From the NCBI GenBank assembly GCA_029257745.1, contig JARIAS010000038.1, forward strand, positions 1 to 42,756: a stretch of 42,756 nt of DNA, given 5' to 3'. Both the position numbers and the translations under genes were made by a program. Below, one piece after another: positions 31,001 through 39,500 of the stretch (the first letter of the stretch is position 1; every line of letters starts with the position of its first letter). The notes under the pieces are model-generated. The model worked only from the letters and a program-made list of their open reading frames with translations, had not been told where the DNA came from and made no database searches. Origin of the DNA: Candidatus Cryptobacteroides sp. Its GTDB lineage: Bacteria; Bacteroidota; Bacteroidia; Bacteroidales; UBA932.

Positions 31001-32324
31001 TTATTCTACTTGGACTGCACACGACTGGAAAAATGTTCACGATAAGGTCTTTGGTGAAGAGTTTAAGACTCATCATTATGATAAATCTTGTTTTTCAGGT
31101 ATTTATAATATCTCTGATGAGGAGATTTGGAATGTGAGAAAGAAACTAAAGAACATATTGGTGGAGTCTGTGAAAGAAAGGTTATCTGATACTCTTTTAG
31201 GTAATCATTATTCTCCTAGTGAGATTGTTGCAATTAAGGAGAATTTTAACGCTGATACTCTAACAATTGGTTTTGCTCGTCGTTTTGCTACATATAAGAG
31301 GGCAACATTGCTATTTAGTGATTTAGATAGGCTAAGCGATATTGTTAATAATCCTAAGATGCCAGTACAATTTGTTTTTGCAGGAAAGGCTCATCCTGCA
31401 GATAAAGCTGGCCAAGACCTTATAAAAGAGATAGTTGCAATTTCTAAGCAAGCACGTTTCTTAGGTAAGATTGTGTTTGTTCCTGGTTATGATATTAGTT
31501 TGGCTAAACGTATGGTACAGGGTGTTGATGTTTGGATGAACAATCCTACAAGACCTCAGGAAGCTTCAGGAACATCTGGAGAAAAGGCTGCTATGAATGG
31601 CGTAATGCACTTCTCTGTATTAGATGGTTGGTGGGTAGAAGGTTATCGTGAAGGTGCAGGCTGGGCTTTACCAGAGGAGAAAACTTACGATGATCAAGGT
31701 TATCAGAATGAGTTGGATGCAGCAACAATTTATGCTACAATAGAAAGTGAGATTGCACCACTATATTATAATAGAGATGAAAAGACTGGCTTAGCCTTGG
31801 ATTGGGTAAAAAGTGTAAAAAAGACAATTGCAGAAGTTGCTTGTGATTTTACAACTAACCGTATGCTTAGTGATTATGTCGCTCAATATTATGCTCCACA
31901 GGCTGATCGATATGAGAGAATGATAAAAGATGACTATCAGCTTGCAAAAAGCCTAGCATCATGGAAGTCAAATGTTGAAAGAGAATGGAATCAGATAGAA
32001 GTGCTTTCATATACACAACCTGCTTCTTCATATAATTTATCATCTAAAAAAGATTTAAATGTAGAGGTACAGCTTAATCTTGCAAATCTTAAGCCTGAGG
32101 ATATTGGAGTGGAGATTTTATTTGCTACAACAGATAAAAAGGGTAAAATGCACATTCAAGACAGATCTGAATTTAGTATGATAGAGTATAAAGATGGTAT
32201 AGCTAAATATCATGTATCTATTATGCCAAGTACAACAGGTATGTATCAGATGGCTGCTAGAATTTATCCTAAACATGAGGAACTGCCTCATAGACAAGAT
32301 TTTGCCTTAGTAAGATGGTTGTAG
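28086..32324 (+). CDS. Fused GT3 glycogen synthase - GT35 alpha-glucan phosphorylase
   Basis: GT3: [67 protein letters not shown]. GT35: [25 protein letters not shown]...[48 protein letters not shown]. Confidence 0.93.
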   Translation: [1412 protein letters not shown]

Positions 32325-33202
32325 CCACAGGAGTATTTGACGGCGTTCATATTGGACATCAATATCTCATTAAAGAACTTGTGCGTTTAGCCAAGGAAAA
32401 TAATGATAAGAGTATGGTAATAACTTTCTGCCCCCATCCTCGCAATGTGTTGCATAAGGGGGCAAGGAAGATACCTATATTGATGACAAAAGAAGAGAAA
32501 GAGCAGATACTGTATTCTTTGGGTGTAGACTATGTGGAGTTTATAGAGTTTACAGAGTCATTTAGTAGTCTGTCAGCAAGAGAATATCTGACTTATATAA
32601 TCAAAAAGTATAAGGCAACATCTATTTTGTTGGGCTATGATAATAAGATGGGTTCTGACTCTATGACTACTAAACAGTTATCAGAGCTTGCATCTAGTTT
32701 AGGACTATTAGTACATATATTGAAGCCAATACTGTTGGAGAAAAACCTTGTAAGTTCTACTATATTAAGGCTATCTCTTTTGCGAGGAGATGTAAAAGAA
32801 GCACGAGCTATGCTCAATTATAATTATTCTCTTGCTGGGACAGTAATTAAAGGCGATCAGTTGGGCCGTACTCTTGGTTTTCCTACTGCTAATATGCAGA
32901 TTCTTGATGATAATAAGTTACTACCTGCTTCGGCTATTTACCTTGTCAGAGTTTTTATAAGTGAGGAGCAATATTATGGCATGTGTTATATCGGTTATAG
33001 ACCCACTATTGCAGAGGGTTTAGAACTTAGAGTTGAAACTAATATCTTTGATTTTAATCGTGATATATATGGAGAAAACATTCGCCTGGAATTCTTGGAT
33101 AAGGTGAGAGAGGATAGGAAATTCTCAAATCTTCAAGATTTAAAAGAACAACTTATAATGGACAAGGAAACTTGTATGTCTTTAATACTAGCTTTAAAAT
33201 AA
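32315..33202 (+). CDS. ribF: Bifunctional riboflavin kinase/FAD synthetase
   Basis: VVATGVFDGVHIGHQYLI, FCPHPRNVL, STILRLSLLRGDV, GTVIKGDQLGRTLGFPTANM; overlaps the upstream gene by 10 bp. Confidence 0.95.
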   Translation: MVVATGVFDGVHIGHQYLIKELVRLAKENNDKSMVITFCPHPRNVLHKGARKIPILMTKEEKEQILYSLGVDYVEFIEFTESFSSLSAREYLTYIIKKYKATSILLGYDNKMGSDSMTTKQLSELASSLGLLVHILKPILLEKNLVSSTILRLSLLRGDVKEARAMLNYNYSLAGTVIKGDQLGRTLGFPTANMQILDDNKLLPASAIYLVRVFISEEQYYGMCYIGYRPTIAEGLELRVETNIFDFNRDIYGENIRLEFLDKVREDRKFSNLQDLKEQLIMDKETCMSLILALK

Positions 33203-33231
33203 AATCATTATTATAACAAAATAAAAATTAT

Positions 33232-33239
33232 TATATTTG
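33232..33239 (+). promoter_or_regulatory. Candidate -7 element (TATATTTG) for greA
   Basis: Matches TAnnTTTG; upstream of the hairpin at 33256-33284. Confidence 0.5.
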
Positions 33240-33255
33240 TAAAAGTTAATATATG

Positions 33256-33284
33256 AGTTCTGCCTTTGGGCAGGACTTCTTTTT
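33256..33284 (+). terminator. Intrinsic-terminator-like hairpin in the greA 5' leader
   Basis: AGTTCTGCC-TTTG-GGCAGGACT, 9-bp stem (one G-U) followed by TCTTTTT; ends 13 nt before greA ATG. Confidence 0.8.
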
Positions 33285-33297
33285 AATTTATAAAGAT

Positions 33298-33768
33298 ATG
33301 GCAGATACTCATTATTTGACCCAAGAGGGTCTTGAGAAAATTAAAAAAGATTTAGATGAAGCTCTAGCTCAAAGACCAAAAATTTCTGCAGCTATTGCAG
33401 AGGCTAGAGAGAAGGGAGACCTATCTGAAAATGCAGAATACGATGCGGCAAGAGAGGCTCAAGGCTTATTGGAGCTTAAAATTGCTAAATTGCAGCAGTT
33501 AGTTGCAAGTGCAAAGGTTATAGATGGTTCTAAAATTGGAACAGATAAGGTGCAGATGATGAATAAGGTGAAAGTTGAGAATATTGATAATAAGGCTGTT
33601 ATGGAATTTACCATAGTAGGCGAAGCAGAGGCTGATTTTTCTCAAGGTAAGCTGGCAGCAACAACACCTATTGCGAAAGCACTTATGGGACATTCTAAAG
33701 GCGATGTAGTAGAAGCTGTTGTGCCATCAGGACTTATGAAGTTTAAAATTCTTGATATAAGTATATAA
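33298..33768 (+). CDS. greA: Transcription elongation factor GreA
   Basis: YLTQEGLEKIKKDLDEAL, AIAEAREKGDLSENAEYDAAREAQGLLE; start set at MADTHYL. Confidence 0.97.
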   Translation: MADTHYLTQEGLEKIKKDLDEALAQRPKISAAIAEAREKGDLSENAEYDAAREAQGLLELKIAKLQQLVASAKVIDGSKIGTDKVQMMNKVKVENIDNKAVMEFTIVGEAEADFSQGKLAATTPIAKALMGHSKGDVVEAVVPSGLMKFKILDISI

Positions 33769-33769
33769 T

Positions 33770-34174
33770 ATGGCAACAATTTTTACAAAGATTGTTAAAG
33801 GTGAGATTCCTTCTTGGAAAGTTGCAGAATCTGAGGATTTTTATGCTTTCTTAGATATTAGTCCTTTAGCAAAGGGACATACACTTGTAGTTCCAAAGCA
33901 TACTGAAGAAGATTATATTTTTAATTTAGATGCAGATAGCTATATTGCTTTAATGGCCTTTTCAAGGAAATTAGCAATAGCTATGAAGAGAGCAATACCT
34001 TGTAAAAGAATAGGAATGGCTGTATTAGGTATGGAAGTTCCACATACTCATGTGCATCTGGTACCTATGAATAGTGAAGCTGATATGGATTTTAGGGCTT
34101 CTAGACTATCTCTGGACGCAAAGGAGTATAAGCAAATTGCAGATAGTATAGCTAAAGAATTTAACAATGAATAA
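33770..34174 (+). CDS. HIT family protein (histidine triad)
   Basis: TIFTKIVKGEIPSWKVAE...FLDISPLAKGHTLVVPK...VPHTHVHLVP. Confidence 0.95.
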   Translation: MATIFTKIVKGEIPSWKVAESEDFYAFLDISPLAKGHTLVVPKHTEEDYIFNLDADSYIALMAFSRKLAIAMKRAIPCKRIGMAVLGMEVPHTHVHLVPMNSEADMDFRASRLSLDAKEYKQIADSIAKEFNNE

Positions 34175-35327
34175 AACAAGAATAATATTACTTATAGTAG
34201 CAACTGTTATAGCAGTTGCTATTGCTGCTTATTTAATAAAGACTAGGACTAGCCTATGTGCTAATACGAGTATAGAGATGCAATTAGATGGCTTAGCCAA
34301 TAAGCAAGTACTTATCAGCAGGAGTACAGGTATAGATAGCTTAGTTACAAATGAAAAATCAAAGCTTGTTTATAAGTTTGACTTACCAGAATCTGAGCCT
34401 GAATTAGTAAATGTATATTATAATAATAGGGAGATAGCATCTTTGATGGTGCAAAAGGGTGAGAAAGTGGTTTTGAGTGCAGATAGTTTGGGTAATTATG
34501 TTGTATCAAATTCACCAGAGTCAGTTAAATTGCAACAAATAGATAAGAATAGGGAAGAGGTTTTATCTCAATTACAATTACTGTCAAAAGATTTTGCTGA
34601 TACTAAGTTGCCTAAGAATGAAAGGCAGGCTTTAGAGAGAAAAATACGTGATATTTATGTTAATTATTATCGTTCAAGTATAAAATATGTATTTGATAAT
34701 ATCCATTCTCTGTCTACTGTTGTACTAGTCTTATCTGCTAAGAATAATCAGCTTCCTATCTTTAATAGGCCAACAGATGTATTTTTATTAAAACAACTTG
34801 CAGATTCTTTAAGGACTCTATATCCTAAATCTGTGTATTTGAATTTATTAGATGCGAGGATTGCAAGTTTGGATAAGAGCCTGAATCTGGAACAAAAGAT
34901 GTCTGAAGCTAAGGAATTATCATATTTTGACATAGTCGCACCTAATCTAAAAGGGGAAGAGGTTCTTTTGTCAGAAGTAAAAGCTCCTGTTATTATGTTG
35001 TATTTTTGGGGCTTAGACAATAATGGAAAGATGAATAATATAGACGTATTGAAGCCTATATATGATAAATATCATAGTAAGGGCTTTGAAATATATTCTG
35101 TATGTATTGCGAATAATAAGGCTGATTGGGCAAAGGTAGTTCGTAATCAGAATTTAGGCTGGATTAATGTATGTGATGGCCTTGGATTAGAATCCGTAAC
35201 AGCTAGATTATATAATATAAAAAGCCTACCTGTCTCATATTTTATAGTTGATAATCAGTTACTTTTAGATAATACTATAAAAGATGAGAAGAGTCTACGA
35301 GCTTATTTAGATAAGAAGTTAAAATAG
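34167..35327 (+). CDS. DUF4369/AhpC-TSA-like thioredoxin-fold protein lacking CXXC
   Basis: N-terminal TM/signal, DUF4369-like beta domain, then APVIMLYFWGLDNNGKMNNIDVLKPIYDKYHSKGFEIYSVCIANNKADWAK...LPVSYFIVDNQ, with no Cys pair at the active-site position. Confidence 0.75.
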   Translation: MNKTRIILLIVATVIAVAIAAYLIKTRTSLCANTSIEMQLDGLANKQVLISRSTGIDSLVTNEKSKLVYKFDLPESEPELVNVYYNNREIASLMVQKGEKVVLSADSLGNYVVSNSPESVKLQQIDKNREEVLSQLQLLSKDFADTKLPKNERQALERKIRDIYVNYYRSSIKYVFDNIHSLSTVVLVLSAKNNQLPIFNRPTDVFLLKQLADSLRTLYPKSVYLNLLDARIASLDKSLNLEQKMSEAKELSYFDIVAPNLKGEEVLLSEVKAPVIMLYFWGLDNNGKMNNIDVLKPIYDKYHSKGFEIYSVCIANNKADWAKVVRNQNLGWINVCDGLGLESVTARLYNIKSLPVSYFIVDNQLLLDNTIKDEKSLRAYLDKKLK

Positions 35328-36002
35328 TTTTTTTCTACTTTCAGTAGCAACAAACTCTTTAAGGTAGAACGGTTCAAAGTAGGCAATGTCTTTGAACTGT
35401 TTTTCTTTATATGCCTTTAGGCATGGTTCTAACAAATATTTTGCCTTACAGTCGCTTTGGATAAAATGTGCATTGCTACTTGTTATGACCTTGCTGCATT
35501 TGTCTGCCGCGTCACCTATAAAGATCATATTATTATCTTTGAGTAGCTCAGAATAGCTGTTTTCATCTATTATTTTAGCAGCTATATCCTCTATTAGCTC
35601 ACCATCTTTAGTGTATATACTTTGGTAGACCTCCATTCTTCTTGCATCTATCATTGGTACTATAAGCTGATTGTTGGATATAAGTCCATCATTTTTAGCC
35701 TGATAAAATAGACATTCGAGAGAACTTATTGCAATTAGAGGAATGTTGGCACCAAAGCATAGTGCCTTTGCATGGCTTACACCTATCCTTAATCCTGTGT
35801 ATGAGCCTGGTCCCATACTTACAGCAACAGCATCGCAGTCTTGAACTCTTAAATTATGCTCATCTAACATATCTTTAATCATCGGTGCTGTTTGAGCTGC
35901 GTGTTCCTTAAAATGTTCTTTGTATGAAATTATCTTCCCATTCTCAGCTAGTGCAGTGGAGCAGAGATTAGTAGAAGTCTCGATAAGTATAAATCTTGCC
36001 AT
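35319..36002 (-). CDS. tsaB: tRNA threonylcarbamoyladenosine biosynthesis protein TsaB
   Basis: ILIETSTNLCSTALAENG, AVSMGPGSYTGLRIGVSHAKALCFG, IDARRMEVYQ. Confidence 0.95.
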   Translation of the reverse strand: MARFILIETSTNLCSTALAENGKIISYKEHFKEHAAQTAPMIKDMLDEHNLRVQDCDAVAVSMGPGSYTGLRIGVSHAKALCFGANIPLIAISSLECLFYQAKNDGLISNNQLIVPMIDARRMEVYQSIYTKDGELIEDIAAKIIDENSYSELLKDNNMIFIGDAADKCSKVITSSNAHFIQSDCKAKYLLEPCLKAYKEKQFKDIAYFEPFYLKEFVATESRKKLF

Positions 36003-36003
36003 T

Positions 36004-36495
36004 TTATTTTATAATTAATTGTTTAAGAGTTGGTAAAAAGATATTGCTTATATCTTTTATATAATAGTAAATTGAGGAATCCTTTCTACTTATAGGCTCA
36101 AATAGGTGATAATTCTCGTTTATATATTCAGCTAGCATTATAATTAAGCCTAAAACTAAGATAGCAAGAAAAAATGATAGTATCATACCCAGAATTCTGT
36201 TTATCCATCCGAGAAGAATAGCCGATAAAATGCTTTCTATAATTTTCTGAACGATTTTTCCTGCTAAAAAACAAGCCATAATTATAGCTATAAAAGATAT
36301 AATGTAAGCAGATGTTTGTAATTCGCTAATATGTTTTCCTATCCATGTGGCTAATTCAGGGGCATATATTGATGCAAGTTTAGCACCTATATAGATAGAT
36401 AAAATGCTTATTATTGGAGATATTATTCCCTTTTTGTATCCGTGATATAAGGATAATATAAGACAGATGCTAAGTATGATATCTAAAACTGTCAT
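36004..36495 (-). CDS. CvpA family membrane protein
   Basis: LDIILSICLILSLYHGYKKGIISPIISILSIYIGA, multiple TM helices typical of CvpA. Confidence 0.88.
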   Translation of the reverse strand: MTVLDIILSICLILSLYHGYKKGIISPIISILSIYIGAKLASIYAPELATWIGKHISELQTSAYIISFIAIIMACFLAGKIVQKIIESILSAILLGWINRILGMILSFFLAILVLGLIIMLAEYINENYHLFEPISRKDSSIYYYIKDISNIFLPTLKQLIIK

Positions 36496-36513
36496 AATTA
36501 ATTAAATTTTAAT

Positions 36514-36521
36514 TATATTTG
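36514..36521 (+). promoter_or_regulatory. Candidate -7 element (TATATTTG) for ileS
   Basis: Matches TAnnTTTG; only candidate in the gap. Confidence 0.5.
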
Positions 36522-36559
36522 CTCTCTTAATAAGTAGTTAAGAGCTATTAATATAAATG

Positions 36560-36567
36560 CAAAAATA
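36560..36567 (-). promoter_or_regulatory. Candidate -7 element (TATTTTTG on minus) for cvpA-tsaB
   Basis: CAAAAATA on plus strand; only candidate in the gap. Confidence 0.4.
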
Positions 36568-36576
36568 AGAAAAAAT

Positions 36577-39500
36577 ATGATATTCAAAGAGTATAAATCA
36601 TTAGATTTAGTATCTATTGCTAATGATGTTTTGGAAAGATGGAGTAAGAATAGGGCTTTTGAAAAATCTTTAGAATTAAGGGAAGGGGCTCCTAGCTTTG
36701 TATTCTTTGAAGGTCCTCCTTCAGCCAACGGTATGCCGGGTATTCACCACGTAATGGCTCGTTCTATTAAAGATGCTATATGTAGATTTAAGACGCAAAC
36801 AGGGTTTAAAGTTTACAGAAGGGCTGGTTGGGATACTCATGGTCTTCCTGTTGAAATAGGAGTGGAAAAGAAATTGGGTATACATAAGGATGATATTGGA
36901 ACAAAAATATCAGTAGAAGAATATAATGCTACTTGTCGTACCGAAGTGATGAAGTATACAAAGGAGTGGGAGAATATGACAAAGCGTATAGGTTATTGGG
37001 TTGATATGAATGATCCTTATATAACTTATGATAATAGATATATTGAGACTCTATGGTACTTGCTTAAGAATATATATAATAAAGGATTATTATATAAGGG
37101 CTATTCTATACAGCCATTTTCTCCTGCTGATGGTACAGGTTTAAGTTCACATGAACTAAATCAGCCAGGTTGTTATAGAGATGTTACAGATACTACTGTT
37201 ACATGTCAATTTGAAATTGTAAAGGACGAGAAATCACAAAAACTATATGCTTGTGAGACTCTTCCTGTATATTTTTTAGCATGGACTACTACACCTTGGA
37301 CTCTTCCTTCAAATACAGCTCTTTGTGTTGGTCCTAATATTGAATATGTTAAGGTTCAGTCTTTTAACCCATATACAGGAGCAGAAGCTATTTATGTCGT
37401 TGCTAAAAATCTAGTATATAGTTATTTTAATGAAAAAGCACAAGATATAGCCCTGTCTGAATATAAGCTTGGAGATAAGCTAATCCCATTTAAGATTTTA
37501 GGTGAAGCATTTAAGGGTAGCGAGCTTGTTGGTATTAGTTATGAGCAGTTAATTCCTTGGTTCAAGCCTTTAGATGGCGATGCTTTTAAGGTTATATCGG
37601 GAGATTATGTTACAACAGAAGATGGTACAGGTATAGTTCATATTGCACCTACCTTTGGTGCTGATGATAAAAAGGTGGCAAATAACTTTGGCATAGGTGC
37701 TGTGATGATTGTTGATAAAGCAGGTAACAGGCAGGCACAGGTGAGTAGAGAAGGTCGTTTCTATCCATTGGAAGAGATTGACCCTAATTTTGTGAAAGAT
37801 TTTGTAGCAAAAGACTATGCTGAGTATGCAGGCAGATATGTTAAAAATGCTTATGATGATAGTCTTTCTGCTGATGCTCCTACCTTAGATATAGACTTAT
37901 GTGTGATGATGAAGGCAGATGGCAGGGCATTTAAGATTCAGAAGCATGTGCATAGTTACCCTCATAGTTGGAGGACAGATAAACCTGTATTATATTATCC
38001 TCTAGATGCTTGGTTTATCAAGACTACTGCAGTTAAGGAGCAGATGGTTGCACTTAATAAGTCAATAAATTGGCGTCCGGAGTCCACAGGTACAGGACGC
38101 TTTGGTCAGTGGTTAGAGAATATTCAGGACTGGAACCTTTCAAGAAGTAGATTTTGGGGTACACCTTTGCCTATTTGGAGAACTGCAGATGGAAAAGAGG
38201 AACTATGTATAGGTTCTGTAAAAGAACTTTATGCAGAGATAGAAAAGTCTGTGCAGATGGGATTTATGAGTTCTAACCCATTAAAGGATAAAGGATTTAA
38301 TCCTGAAGATATGTCTTTGGAGAATTATAATAAGATTGACTTACATAGACCTTATGTAGACGATATTATATTAGTCTCTAAGAATAATGAACCTATGACA
38401 AGGGAGGCAGATCTTATAGATGTGTGGTTTGATTCTGGTGCAATGCCTTATGCTCAAGAAGGCCTTAGAAATTTAGGCTCTGAAAGTTTTGGTACGACTG
38501 CAGATTTTATTGCAGAAGGCGTGGACCAGACAAGGGGTTGGTTCTATACTTTGCATGCCATACATACAATGGTGAGTGGTACTCCTGCCTTTAAGTCGGT
38601 TATATCCAATGGCTTAGTCTTAGACAAGAAAGGAGAGAAGATGAGTAAGCGTCTAGGTAATGCCGTTGATCCTTTTGAGCAACTAGACAAATATGGTGCA
38701 GATGCTCTGCGTTGGTATATGCTAACAAATGCACAGCCTTGGGATAATCTTAAATTTGATGAAACAGGTGTGGATGAAGTTAGAAGAAAGTTCTTTGGAA
38801 CCCTATATAATACATATTCTTTCTTCGCACTATATGCAAATGTAGATAAATTCGATCCAAGTGCAGAGAAAATTGCCTATAAGGATAGACCTGAAATAGA
38901 TAGATGGATAATTTCTTTATTAAATAGTTTAAAGAAAGACGTTATAAAAGCATATGAGGCATATGACATTACAGGGGCAGGAAGAATGTTGCAAGATTTT
39001 GTTTGTGATAATTTGAGCAACTGGTATGTACGTCTTAATAGAAAACGTTTCTGGGGTGGAAGTATGGATAATGATAAGCTAGCTGCATATCAAACATTGC
39101 ATGAGGCCCTTAGGGATATTGCAGTACTAGCTGCACCTATTGCTCCTTTCTTTATGGATAGACTTTATCTAGATTTAGAACCAAATGGAAGCGAGTCAGT
39201 ACATTATGTAAATATGCCAGAGGTGGACGAATTGTGCATAGACAAGGATTTAGAAGAAAGAATGTCTTTAGCACAAAAGGCAACATCTATGGTATTAGCT
39301 TTGAGAAGGAAGGTGAATATAAAGGTAAGACAACCTTTGTCAAAACTTATAATACCTGTAATATCAGAAAAACTTAGGAAACAACTAGAATTAGTAAAAC
39401 ATCTAATTTTAACAGAGGTAAATGTGAAAGATGCTGAATTTATGTCTGATACAGCGGGTATTATTACAAAGAAGATTAAGCCAAACTTTAAGACCTTGGG

